Below, in pieces: positions 41,555 to 50,543 of a stretch of DNA of 64,000 bases. Every line of letters starts with the position of its first letter. The first letter of the stretch is position 1. Source of the DNA: Amorphoplanes friuliensis DSM 7358 (GTDB taxonomy: Bacteria; Actinomycetota; Actinomycetes; Mycobacteriales; Micromonosporaceae); contig NC_022657.1 of assembly GCF_000494755.1 (NCBI RefSeq), positions 7,966,001 through 8,030,000 on the forward strand. Reading direction: 5' to 3'. A model generated the notes under the pieces. It did not search any database. It saw only the letters and a list, made by a program, of their open reading frames with translations, and had not been told where the DNA came from. A program made the position numbers and the translations under genes.

Positions 41555-43000
41555 TCAGAGGTCTGCCGGGGCGGCCAGCTTGCCGGCCACGGCGGTGGCG
41601 GCGGCGACCTGCGGCGAGACCAGGTGGGTACGCCCACCACGGCCCTGCCGGCCCTCGAAATTGCGGTTGGAGGTGGAGGCGGCGCGCTGTCCGGGGTCCA
41701 GCGTGTCCGGGTTCATGCCCAGGCACATGGAGCAGCCGGCGAACCGCCACTCGGCGCCCGCCTCGGTGAAGACCTTGTCCAGACCTTCGGCCTCGGCGGC
41801 CTCGCGGACCTGGTAGGACCCGGGGACGATCATCATGCGGACGTCGGCGTGCACCTGGTGGCCCCGCAGCACGTCGGCCGCGGCACGGAGGTCCTCCAGG
41901 CGCCCGTTGGTGCAGGAGCCCACGAACACCACGTCGACCGCGACGTCCTTGAGGGGCGTACCGGCCTCGAGGCCCATGTATTCCAGGGCGCGGCGGGCGG
42001 CGTTGCGGTCGGACTCCTCGACGAACTCCTCGGGATCCGGCACCGCGCTGTCCAGCGGTGCGCCCTGACCCGGGTTGGTGCCCCAGGTGACGAACGGGCT
42101 GACCGTCGAGGCGTCGATGTGGATCTCGGTGTCGTACTCGGCGCCCTCGTCGGACGGAAGTGTCTTCCAGTAGGCGACGGCCGCGTCCCAGTCGGCACCC
42201 TTGGGCGCGTGCTCGCGGCCCTCGAGGTACGCGAAGGTGGTCTCGTCCGGCGCGATCATGCCGGCCTTGGCGCCCCACTCGATCGACATGTTGCAGATGG
42301 TCATCCGGCCCTCCATGGAGAGCTTGCGGATGGCCTCGCCGCGGTACTCCACGATGTGGCCGTTGCCGCCACCGGTGCCGGTCTGGGTGATCAGCGCCAG
42401 GATCAGGTCCTTGGCGGAGACGCCGGGCTGCAGCTCCCCGGAGACCACGACCGCCATCGTCTTCGGCTTGGCCTGCGGCAGCGTCTGGGTCGCGAGCACG
42501 TGCTCGACCTCGCTGGTGCCGATGCCGAACGCCAGCGCGCCGAACGCGCCGTGGGTCGCCGTGTGCGAGTCGCCGCAGACGATCGTCGTGCCGGGCTGGG
42601 TGAGACCGAGCTGGGGGCCGATCACGTGCACGATGCCCTGGTCCACGTTGCCGAGCGAGCGGATCTGCACGCCGAACTCGGCACAGTTCTTGCGCAGGGT
42701 CTCGATCTGCGTACGCGACACGGTGTCGAGGATCGTCATCAGGTCGCCGCGGCGCGTGTTGAACGCGGGGTCGGCGTACCCGGTCGGGGTGTTGTGGTCC
42801 TCGGTCGCGAGCGTGAGATCGGTGCGCCGGACCTTGCGGCCCGCCAGGCGCAGGCCGTCGAAGGCCTGCGGGCTGGTCACCTCGTGCAGCAGGTGCAGGT
42901 CGATGTAGAGCAGATCAGGCTCACCCTCGGCAGCACGCACCACGTGGTCGTCCCAGACCTTTTCGGCCAAGGTCCTCGGCTTCGGAGTGGCTCCCACCAT
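41555..43000 (-). CDS. leuC: 3-isopropylmalate dehydratase large subunit
   Basis: 481 aa. TLAEKVWDDHVV opening, GDSHTATHGAFGALAFGIGTSEVEHVLATQ, and the cluster cysteines in FVGSCTNGRLEDL and CSMCLGMNPD that hold the 4Fe-4S centre. The upstream region is shared with the divergent IclR gene (49 bp between starts), a setting known for NdgR/LtbR-type control of leuCD. Confidence 0.96.
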   Translation of the reverse strand: MVGATPKPRTLAEKVWDDHVVRAAEGEPDLLYIDLHLLHEVTSPQAFDGLRLAGRKVRRTDLTLATEDHNTPTGYADPAFNTRRGDLMTILDTVSRTQIETLRKNCAEFGVQIRSLGNVDQGIVHVIGPQLGLTQPGTTIVCGDSHTATHGAFGALAFGIGTSEVEHVLATQTLPQAKPKTMAVVVSGELQPGVSAKDLILALITQTGTGGGNGHIVEYRGEAIRKLSMEGRMTICNMSIEWGAKAGMIAPDETTFAYLEGREHAPKGADWDAAVAYWKTLPSDEGAEYDTEIHIDASTVSPFVTWGTNPGQGAPLDSAVPDPEEFVEESDRNAARRALEYMGLEAGTPLKDVAVDVVFVGSCTNGRLEDLRAAADVLRGHQVHADVRMMIVPGSYQVREAAEAEGLDKVFTEAGAEWRFAGCSMCLGMNPDTLDPGQRAASTSNRNFEGRQGRGGRTHLVSPQVAAATAVAGKLAAPADL

Positions 43001-43049
43001 CTGGACATCCTAAATTCTGGGAGGTATGTTTCGGCTTGTGGGACACAGT
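43001..43049. promoter_or_regulatory. Divergent leuC/iclR promoter region
   Basis: Only 49 bp separate the two start codons. On the minus strand CATACCT (43028-43022) could be the leuC -10. The region must hold both promoters and any IclR operator; I could not define a clear palindrome. Confidence 0.45.
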
Positions 43050-43736
43050 ATGAGCGGAGTCGGCGTTCTCGACAAGGCGGTGGTCATCCTCGCGGCCTGT
43101 GTCGACGGCGCGAGCCTGGCCGAATTGGTCGACCGGACGAAGCTGCCGCGGGCGACAGCACATCGGCTGGCCCAGGCCTTGGAGATCCACCGGATGCTGG
43201 TCCGCGACACCCAGGGCCGCTGGCGTCCCGGACCCCGTCTGGGCGAGCTGGCGAACGCGGCGCCGGACGTGTTGCTGACCGCCGCCGAGCCGCTGCTGTC
43301 CGCACTGCGGGACGCCACCGGCGAGAGCGCCCAACTTTACCTGCGTCGCGCGGATGAACGGATCTGCGTGGCCGCGGCGGAACGGGCCAGCGGTCTGCGT
43401 GACACCGTTCCGGTCGGTTCGGTGCTGCCGATGGTTGCCGGATCCGCGGCGCAGATCCTGCTCGCGTGGGAGCCGCCGGAGGCCGTGATGCCGTTGCTGC
43501 CGCGCTGCAAGTTCACCGGCCGCACCCTGGCCGAGGTGCGCCGGCGGGGCTGGGCCCAGAGCGTCGCCGAACGCGAGCCCGGTGTGGCCAGCGTCTCGGC
43601 GCCGATCCGCGACCGCACGGGACGAGTGATCGCCTCCATCTCGATAAGCGGTCCGATCGAACGCCTCGGACGCCGCCCCGGCGAGCGGCACGCGATGGCC
43701 GTGGTCCGCGCGGGCCAACGCCTCAGCGGCCTCTAG
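43050..43736 (+). CDS. IclR-family regulator, NdgR/LtbR-like
   Basis: 228 aa from ATG at 43050; an ATG at 43026 has its GGGAGG too close. Winged helix-turn-helix at about 10-65 (SLAELVDRTKLPRATAHRLAQALEIHRML) and effector domain afterwards (GVASVSAPIRDRTGRVIASISISGP). A divergent neighbour of leuCD, it matches the NdgR/AreB/LtbR group, which controls leucine genes and links to amino-acid metabolism in actinobacteria. It converges with the next gene, overlapping by 4 bp. Confidence 0.88.
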   Translation: MSGVGVLDKAVVILAACVDGASLAELVDRTKLPRATAHRLAQALEIHRMLVRDTQGRWRPGPRLGELANAAPDVLLTAAEPLLSALRDATGESAQLYLRRADERICVAAAERASGLRDTVPVGSVLPMVAGSAAQILLAWEPPEAVMPLLPRCKFTGRTLAEVRRRGWAQSVAEREPGVASVSAPIRDRTGRVIASISISGPIERLGRRPGERHAMAVVRAGQRLSGL

Positions 43737-44425
43737 GGAGTCCACACGGCGTTGTCGTGGGCGAAGACGACGCGCGCCGGGTCGAAGCTCAGCAGTCGTT
43801 CCATCCAGGCCGGAGCAAACGGCAGAGGCTCCTGCGCGCCGTCCTGCTCGGCGCGCCGGGCCAGCACGTCGCCGGTGAAGCCGACCGCGTGGTCGTGGCT
43901 CTGCCCCGCCACGATCACGGTGCCGTCGCCGCGCCGGACCACGAGGGACTGATGCCCCACGGTGTGCCCGGGCGTCGGCACGATCGTCACGCCGGGCAGG
44001 ATCTCGGCCTCACCGTCCAACTCGACGTAGACCGCGCCCGGTGAGTCGATGAGCCACGGCAACGTGTGGTCCTCGACGGTGCGGGCGATGTCCAGCTCGA
44101 GCCGCTGCGTGTAGATCGGCCGGCCGGGCAGCGAAGGGTTTCCGCCGCTGTGGTCGAAGTGCAGATGGCAGTTGACGACGTGCCGGATGTCATCGGGCTG
44201 TGCGCCCGCCACCGCCAGAGCGTCCGGCAGAGCGATGCGGTGCGGGCGGTAATGCGCGTCGACGTCGGGATCGCCGCCCATGCCGGTGTCGACCAGCAGC
44301 AGACCGTCCGGATGCTCGACCAGATAGCCCAGGCACGGCTCGACCCGGGGCACACCGGTGCCGGTCTCGGAGGCCGGGCGGATGAAGTAGCCGAAGTTGA
44401 TCCGTCGCACGTTGATGTCCGTCAC
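43733..44425 (-). CDS. Metallo-beta-lactamase-fold hydrolase (lactonase-like)
   Basis: 230 aa from GTG at 44425. The metal site HLHFDHSGGN is complete, with PTPGHTVGHQS, GQSHDHA and FAHDNA supplying further ligands. Sequence around the site resembles the AiiA/AttM N-acyl-homoserine lactonase branch, but substrate assignment needs more evidence. It lies downstream of the tRNA-Glu terminator and so has its own promoter. Confidence 0.85.
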   Translation of the reverse strand: MTDINVRRINFGYFIRPASETGTGVPRVEPCLGYLVEHPDGLLLVDTGMGGDPDVDAHYRPHRIALPDALAVAGAQPDDIRHVVNCHLHFDHSGGNPSLPGRPIYTQRLELDIARTVEDHTLPWLIDSPGAVYVELDGEAEILPGVTIVPTPGHTVGHQSLVVRRGDGTVIVAGQSHDHAVGFTGDVLARRAEQDGAQEPLPFAPAWMERLLSFDPARVVFAHDNAVWTP

Positions 44426-44446
44426 TCGGATCAGTCTGCCGCAAAA

Positions 44447-44482
44447 GCAAAAGCGGCCCGTGTCTCTCGACACGAACCGCTT
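44447..44482 (-). terminator. Terminator of the tRNA transcript
   Basis: On the minus strand AAGCGG-TT-CGTGTC pairs with GACACG-GG-CCGCTT around GAGA, with a symmetrical internal mismatch, and is followed by TTGCTTTT. It lies 8 nt after tRNA-Glu. Confidence 0.75.
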
Positions 44483-44490
44483 GCTGCTTG

Positions 44491-44563
44491 TAGCCCCGAA
44501 GGGATTCGAACCCTCGCTACCGCCTTGAGAGGGCGGCGTCCTAGGCCGCTAGACGACGGGGCC
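44491..44563 (-). tRNA. tRNA-Glu (CTC)
   Basis: 73 nt. Acceptor GGCCCCG/CGGGGCT with a G-U end pair, anticodon stem CCGCC/GGCGG with loop CTCTCAA (anticodon CTC, reads GAG), T-arm GAGGG-TTCGAAT-CCCTT. CCA is not encoded. Confidence 0.95.
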
Positions 44564-44679
44564 AGAACACGCTGAACTTCTGTGCTGCCTTACCTGTTGC
44601 TGCCTGCTCCTTGGCGGGAGCAACGGTGCGGAACTCTATCAGAAGCTCCAGCACCACCGTCCCTCGCGGGCCGGTAGCG

Positions 44680-44751
44680 CTGGGGTACCAGGACTCGAAC
44701 CTAGACTAACTGGACCAGAACCAGTCGGGCTGCCAATTACCCCATACCCCA
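44680..44751 (-). tRNA. tRNA-Gln (CTG)
   Basis: 72 nt. Acceptor TGGGGTA/TACCCCA with discriminator G, anticodon stem ACTGG/CCAGT with loop TTCTGGT (anticodon CTG, reads CAG), T-loop TTCGAGT. It precedes tRNA-Glu by 116 nt on the same strand; the pair is probably one transcript. CCA is not encoded. Confidence 0.95.
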
Positions 44752-44822
44752 TTTGGTGCGGCGTGCCGTACCGAGTGGAAACTCTACCCGAGCCCCTGGT
44801 GGCGAACAAACCGGGTTACCAA

Positions 44823-45626
44823 TTACTCGAACATGGCGGTGTTGGCCCGGGCCCACGCAGCGAAGGTCGTCGCCGGGTGGCCGGTCAGCTCGGCCACCGT
44901 GGGCAGCGCGACCTGGGGATGTTCGGCGAGCTGGGCCAGACCGTCCGCGTACCAGCGGGCGTACTCCCCCATCGCCTCGGAGAGCTGCTCGACGAGCTCC
45001 TCGTGGGGCAGGTCGACGTAGGTCAGCTCCCGGCCCAGGGCGGCGCCGATCCGGTCCACCCGCTCGCGCCGGGTCAGTGACTCCGGGCCCGTCAGCTCGT
45101 ACGAGTGGCCCTCGTGACCGTCCTCGAGCAGGCAGCGGGCCGCGACCGTGGCGATGTCCTCCACGGCGATCGGTGCGTTGGCGGCCGAGCCGTAACCGTC
45201 GCGGACGACGTCGCCGGCCGCGATCTGGGCCGACCAGATCCCCGAGTTGGTCATGAACTCACCCGGCTCGAGGTGCACGAACGGCACCCCGCACTCCTCG
45301 ACACCGTCCTCGATCGCCTGCCAGTGGTCACCCTTGGCCCCGGCCATGTCGACGATCCGCCGCACACCGGCCTCGGCCGCCAGCCGGCACGTCCGCGCGT
45401 TGGTCTCGATCAACGGGGCGAGATACATCCGATCGACGCCGGCGAGGGCGGCGGGCAGGGTCTCGGGGCGGCCCAGGAAGCCCCGGACGACCTCGACGCC
45501 GTCCGGGAGCCCGGCCTTGGCGGGATTGACGGTCAGCGCGCGGATGTCGGTGGCGCCGGCGGCCAGCAACTCGTCCACGACCAGCCGGCCCACTCCACCG
45601 GTCGCGCCGGTCACGAGGATCTTCAT
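44823..45626 (-). CDS. NmrA-like NAD(P)-binding protein
   Basis: 267 aa. Rossmann motif LVTGATGGVGRLVVDELLAAG; later RIVDMAGAKGDHW, FVHLEPGEFMTN and SYELTGPESLTRRERVDRIGAALG, as in NmrA/QOR2-type atypical short-chain proteins. They act as redox sensors or quinone reductases; here the divergent TetR gene and shared operators suggest inducible expression. Confidence 0.87.
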   Translation of the reverse strand: MKILVTGATGGVGRLVVDELLAAGATDIRALTVNPAKAGLPDGVEVVRGFLGRPETLPAALAGVDRMYLAPLIETNARTCRLAAEAGVRRIVDMAGAKGDHWQAIEDGVEECGVPFVHLEPGEFMTNSGIWSAQIAAGDVVRDGYGSAANAPIAVEDIATVAARCLLEDGHEGHSYELTGPESLTRRERVDRIGAALGRELTYVDLPHEELVEQLSEAMGEYARWYADGLAQLAEHPQVALPTVAELTGHPATTFAAWARANTAMFE

Positions 45627-45640
45627 GGCGAACTCCCAGT

Positions 45641-45683
45641 TCTCGTAGGGTCTACGGAAACTCTTCTCGTAGGGTATACGAGA
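45641..45683. promoter_or_regulatory. Paired TetR operators
   Basis: A perfect site TCTCGTA-N5-TACGAGA (45665-45683) and a degenerate one TCTCGTA-N5-TACGGAA (45641-45659), centred 24 bp apart, fill the gap between the divergent genes. The perfect site contains a -10-like TAGGGT (45670-45675), 7 nt before the TetR ATG. Confidence 0.7.
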
Positions 45684-46471
45684 TGACGGAGTTCAGCGGT
45701 ACCGATCCGGACCGGATCCTGCCCCTGCTGTGGCGGCACCGGAGCCCGGCGAAGGGCCGGACCGGCCGGCCACCGCGGCTCACCGTGGACGCGGTGGTGG
45801 TGGCGGGCCTGGCCATCGCCGACGCCGAGGGGCTCGAAGCCGCCTCGATGGCCCGCGTGGCCGCACGGCTCGAGGTCGCGACGATGACGCTCTACACGTA
45901 CGTGCCGTCACGCGCCTACCTCGTCGAGCTGATGGTCGACGAGGTGCTCGCGGGGCGGCGGCTCCCCGGCCCCGGCGACGCGCGTCCCTCCGGGTGGCGC
46001 GAGCAGATCCAGCTGTACGCGGACCGCACGATCACGATGTACCGCGAGCACCCGTGGCTGACCGAGGTCTCCCGCGTACGGCCGCCGCTCGGCCCCGGCA
46101 TGCTGCGTGAGAGTGAGTACGTGCTGTCCACGCTGGGCGGCGTACCCGTGGAGCGGCGCAACACGGCCGCCGTGACCATCACGATGTTCGTGACGGCCGC
46201 GGCCCGGCAGGAGGGCGAGAACGCCCAGCTGCGCCGGACCGACGGCCAGTCCAACGACGCCTGGTGGAGCGAACGCGGTCAGCTCTGGGAGGACTGGTTC
46301 GACGTCGAGCAGCACCCGGCGATGACCGAGCTGTGGAACGCCGGCGGTTTCGACCGCGGGCCGGACCAGCAGGCCGTGGACGCGTTCGCCTACGGCCTGC
46401 GCCTGCTGCTCGACGGCATCGAGGCTCAGTCGAGCGACACGACCGGGTTGCGCAGCTCGCCGATGCCCTGA
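45683..46471 (+). CDS. TetR-family transcriptional regulator
   Basis: 262 aa. Helix-turn-helix at about 35-80 (DAVVVAGLAIADAEGLEAASMARVAARLEVATMTLYTYVPSRAYLVELM). The long C-terminal domain resembles the TetR_C type of tetracycline/AcrR-like regulators. The ATG lies at the end of the perfect operator, so the mRNA is probably leaderless. Its final 46 bp overlap the convergent FAH gene. Confidence 0.88.
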   Translation: MTEFSGTDPDRILPLLWRHRSPAKGRTGRPPRLTVDAVVVAGLAIADAEGLEAASMARVAARLEVATMTLYTYVPSRAYLVELMVDEVLAGRRLPGPGDARPSGWREQIQLYADRTITMYREHPWLTEVSRVRPPLGPGMLRESEYVLSTLGGVPVERRNTAAVTITMFVTAAARQEGENAQLRRTDGQSNDAWWSERGQLWEDWFDVEQHPAMTELWNAGGFDRGPDQQAVDAFAYGLRLLLDGIEAQSSDTTGLRSSPMP

Positions 46472-47229
46472 ACGCTCACGGACACGGTCTCGCCCGCGAA
46501 GATCTGGCTCACCCCGGCCGGTGTGCCGGTCAGGATGATGTCGCCGGGCAGCAGGGTCATGACGTGCGACACGTAGGAGACCAGCGTCGGGACGTCGAAG
46601 ACCATGTCCTTGGTCCGGCCGAGCTGGCGCACCTCCATCGCGTCGGGGTTCTTGCCGACCTCGCAGCGCACCTCGAGGTCGCTGACGTCGAGGGTGGTCT
46701 CGATCCACGGGCCGATCGGGCAGAACGAGTCGAAGCCCTTGGCCCGGGTCCACTGCGGGTCGCTGCGCTGCAGGTCACGCGCGGTCACGTCGTTGCCGAC
46801 GGTGTACCCGAAGATGGCCTTCTCGGCGCCGGCCCGGTCCACCCGCCGGGCGCCGGTCGCACCGATCACCACGGCCAGCTCGGCCTCGTGCTCGACCTGC
46901 TTGGACTGCGGCGGGATCCGGATCGCGTCGTTGGGGCCGATCACCGAGGTGGACGGCTTGATGAAGAGCAGCGGCTCCTTCGGCACCTCGTTGCCGAGCT
47001 CGGCGGCGTGGTCGGCGTAGTTGCGCCCGATGCCGATCACCTTGCTGGAGAAGATCGGCGCGAGCAGCCGGACGTCGGCCAGGGCCCAGCGCTGACCGGT
47101 GAAGCGCACCTGCTCGAAGGGGAGACTGCCGATCTCGGCGATCGTCAGGCCCTGGGTGCCGGCACCCGACTCACCCTCGACAACACCGAAGGACACACCA
47201 CCGGCATGAACAAAACGAGCGAAACGCAC
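46426..47229 (-). CDS. Fumarylacetoacetate hydrolase family protein
   Basis: 267 aa from GTG at 47229 (RFARFVHAGGVSFGVVEG, the family opening); upstream ATG at 47241 is possible. FAH core: KVIGIGRNYADHAAELG, KPSTSVIGPNDAIRIPP, VEHEAELAVVIG with metal-binding Glu residues, GYTVGNDVTARDLQ, and GDIILTGTPAGVS. Members hydrolyse or decarboxylate 2,4-dioxo acids in aromatic breakdown or oxaloacetate turnover. The exact substrate is unknown. Confidence 0.9.
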   Translation of the reverse strand: MRFARFVHAGGVSFGVVEGESGAGTQGLTIAEIGSLPFEQVRFTGQRWALADVRLLAPIFSSKVIGIGRNYADHAAELGNEVPKEPLLFIKPSTSVIGPNDAIRIPPQSKQVEHEAELAVVIGATGARRVDRAGAEKAIFGYTVGNDVTARDLQRSDPQWTRAKGFDSFCPIGPWIETTLDVSDLEVRCEVGKNPDAMEVRQLGRTKDMVFDVPTLVSYVSHVMTLLPGDIILTGTPAGVSQIFAGETVSVSVQGIGELRNPVVSLD

Positions 47230-47271
47230 GGCAAACCCCATCCATTGAGCGACGAACACGCAGGAACGAGG

Positions 47272-47520
47272 CTACGCGCTGCGCGGTGCCGGCTCGGCGC
47301 CCAGCCGCGGGAACGGGCTCAGCGAGAAGACCACCTCGACGGGCACCTCGAAGTAGTCGCAGATGCGCAGGGCGAGATGCAGTGACGGGCTGAACTCACC
47401 GCGTTCGAGATAACCCACGGTCTGGTAGTGCACACCCAGGGCGTCGGCCAGCTGACGCCGCGAGATGCCGCGCTCGGCACGCAGCATCGCGATGCGGTTG
47501 TACGTGATCTCACTGCTCAT
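47272..47520 (-). CDS. Small XRE/Cro-type helix-turn-helix regulator
   Basis: 82 aa, essentially only a helix-turn-helix domain (NRIAMLRAERGISRRQLADALGVHYQTVGYLERGEFSPSLHLALRICDYFEVPVEVVFSLSPF). It begins 7 nt after the permease stop, with GAGGAC upstream. Small XRE proteins of this type often sit beside ABC-2 exporters and control them. Confidence 0.88.
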   Translation of the reverse strand: MSSEITYNRIAMLRAERGISRRQLADALGVHYQTVGYLERGEFSPSLHLALRICDYFEVPVEVVFSLSPFPRLGAEPAPRSA

Positions 47521-47527
47521 GCTGTCC

Positions 47528-48372
47528 TCATACGGTCCGCAGCATGGCCTTCTCGCGGCGGGCGGCGACCGCCGACCCCGACTCGCGGCGCGACATCCGG
47601 CGCAGGACGATCGGCGCGACCACCAGGCCGGCCACCGCCCACAGCCCGAGAACGCCGAAGGTCTCCAGGGTCCGCCAGGAATGACCCAGCTCGGCGACGG
47701 TCAGCGCGTCGGGCAGGAACACGGAACGCATGCCCAACCCTAGCCAGTAGACCGGGAAGACCTGCGCAACGCCCTGCAGCCAGCCCGGCATGGCGCTGAT
47801 CGGATAGAAGATGCCGGAGATCGCGACCAGGCCGATCACCGGCAGCATGACCAGGCCCATGTTGCGGGGGCTCTCGAACAACGAGCCGATCACCGCACCC
47901 AGCGGCATGGTGGCGACGAACCCGAGCGGCACCAGCACCATCAGGATCAGCCAGCCGGTCGCGTCGACGTGCAGACCCTCGACGACGAACAGGCTCGGCA
48001 CCAGCTGCAGCACAAACCCGATCAACGTCATCCCGCCGACCAGCACGATCTTTCCCACCAGGTACGCGGACATGCCGTTCGGCGTCGCCTTCGCCCGCAG
48101 CAGTGTGCCGTCCTCGCGATCCGTCACCAGCAACGTGGCCGTGCTGACCAGACCGGCGAAGGCCAGACCCATTCCGAACGTGCTCGGCAGGGTGCGGGCG
48201 CCGAGCGAGATGTCCGTGCCGGGCACCGTCGCGTCACGCATGAAAAAGACGGTCCCGACCAGCAGCACCGCCGGGAACAGGTACGTCCACAGATCAGCGA
48301 TGTTGGTGCACGTCTGCCGCAACTCGATCACGCCACGGGCGGCGCCGGCGCGCACGGCCGTACGGAAAGCGC

Positions 48373-48376
<4 letters not shown>
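47528..48376 (-). CDS. ABC-2 type exporter permease
   Basis: 282 aa from ATG at 48376, overlapping the ATPase stop (ATGA). Six transmembrane segments; the conserved ABC-2 features LLVTDREDGTLLRAKATPNG in the coupling loop and PVIGLVAISGIFYPISAMPGWLQGVAQVFPVYWL near the end match DrrB-like exporters. Probably exports a drug, lipid or peptide with its partner ATPase. Confidence 0.9.
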
Positions 48377-49338
<962 letters not shown>

Positions 49339-49358
49339 GACGAGCACACTATCAAGGA

Positions 49359-49376
49359 TGTAGTAGATGTACTACA
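49359..49376. promoter_or_regulatory. Palindromic operator before the ABC-2 exporter
   Basis: Perfect 7-bp inverted repeat TGTAGTA-GATG-TACTACA. It lies 20 bp upstream of the ATPase start and 10 bp before a small plus-strand ORF, overlapping the expected -35 of the exporter promoter. Confidence 0.65.
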
Positions 49377-49385
49377 TTCGTTTGC

Positions 49386-49571
49386 ATGCCAACTACTGAA
49401 ACCCCGGAGCCTCGGACCGCCGCCTTCCTGGCCGGACTCGGCTTCGCACCCGTCGGTGTCCTGCCCATGCCCGTCTCCACCGCATTCGCGTGGTTCATGC
49501 TGCACCCGCCCGCCGACCGCAAAACCCTCGTTCGGGCGTTCCTCACCACAGACGACGCCACGGGTCGATAG
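49386..49571 (+). CDS. Possible small membrane protein
   Basis: 61 aa ORF next to the operator. Contains a hydrophobic stretch TAAFLAGLGFAPVGVLPMPVSTAFAWFML. No ribosome binding site; it would need a leaderless message. No family recognised, and it may be a chance ORF. Confidence 0.3.
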   Translation: MPTTETPEPRTAAFLAGLGFAPVGVLPMPVSTAFAWFMLHPPADRKTLVRAFLTTDDATGR

Positions 49572-49599
49572 GAGTGGACTTGCTGGATACGCTGGTGCG

Positions 49600-50538
49600 A
49601 TGCGGATCAGCGAAACCCACGCGCTGAACACCGTGCTGCCCTCGGTCAGCTGGATCCCGCTGGCCCGCGCCCACGCCGACCGCGCCGACGAGATGACGGC
49701 CGGCCACCGTGCCCGCAAGGCCAAGGGCGAGAAGCACGCCATAGAGGATTTCCTCTACGACTACTACGGCACCCGCCCCGCCCAGCTCCGCCGCTGGCAC
49801 CCGGGCGTCGGCACCGGCCTCGCCGCGGCACCGGGCGGCCTGGCCGAGCACTCCGCCTGGAAGTGGTACAAGACCCACCCCGACGGCGTGGTCGCCCTCG
49901 ACATCGAGGCCTACATGCACGCCCGCGGCGAAAGCGTGCGCTACATCCACGGCCTGCTGACCGCAACGGCGTCCCGTCCCGCGTTCTCGGGTTGTTTCGG
50001 CCTCCACGAGTGGGCGATGGTCTACCGCCAGCCGGAAACCCGCCACTCCCTCCCCCTGCGCCTGGGCCAGGCCGAGACCGACAAGGTCGTCGAGCAGCAC
50101 CCGATCCGCTGCACCCACTTCGACGCGTTCCGGTTCTTCACCCCGGAAGCCGTCGGGCTCAACCGCCTCCAGCCCACCCGGGCCACCCAGGTCGACCTCG
50201 ACCAGCCCGGCTGCCTCCACGCCGCCATGGACTGCCACAAGTGGGCCACCAAACTCGGTCCCGCGGTCCCCGGCGCCCTCGCCCTCGACTGCTTCGCCCT
50301 GGCCGGCGACATCCGCCTCCTGGACATGCAGGCCAGCCCCTACGACCTGTCCTCCTACGGCGAGGCTCCGGTCAAGATCGAAACAGCCGAGGGCAAAGCG
50401 GAGTACGTCGCACGTCAGCGCGAGTTCGCCCGCCGCGCCGCCGCCCTCCGCGGCCGCCTCATCCGCGTCTGCGACGAACTCCTCGGCCCCGCCCTCGCCG
50501 CCGAGAACCGCGAAGCCGTAGCCCCCAACAACATCTGA
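49600..50538 (+). CDS. Conserved actinobacterial protein of uncertain function
   Basis: 312 aa from ATG at 49600. RISETHALNTVLPSVSWIPLARAHADRAD; HAIEDFLYDYYGTRPAQLRRWHPG; then many His, Cys and Trp residues (FGLHEWAMVY, RCTHFDAFRFF, HAAMDCHKWATKLGP, DCFALAGDIRLLDMQASPYDL). I recall related sequences labelled 3-methyladenine DNA glycosylase, but no glycosylase motif is visible, so that label may be transferred annotation. Conserved His, Asp and Cys suggest a metal- or nucleotide-binding enzyme. Confidence 0.7.
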   Translation: MRISETHALNTVLPSVSWIPLARAHADRADEMTAGHRARKAKGEKHAIEDFLYDYYGTRPAQLRRWHPGVGTGLAAAPGGLAEHSAWKWYKTHPDGVVALDIEAYMHARGESVRYIHGLLTATASRPAFSGCFGLHEWAMVYRQPETRHSLPLRLGQAETDKVVEQHPIRCTHFDAFRFFTPEAVGLNRLQPTRATQVDLDQPGCLHAAMDCHKWATKLGPAVPGALALDCFALAGDIRLLDMQASPYDLSSYGEAPVKIETAEGKAEYVARQREFARRAAALRGRLIRVCDELLGPALAAENREAVAPNNI

Positions 50539-50543
50539 CCGAC

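Noticed and set aside
41012..43357. A 781-aa plus-strand frame over leuDC
   Set aside because: Antisense to leuC and leuD, which have complete motifs and Fe-S cysteines.
46426..46471. Overlap of the TetR and FAH coding ends as a possible frameshift
   Set aside because: Both proteins keep normal family length; a 46-bp tail-to-tail overlap is acceptable in this dense genome.
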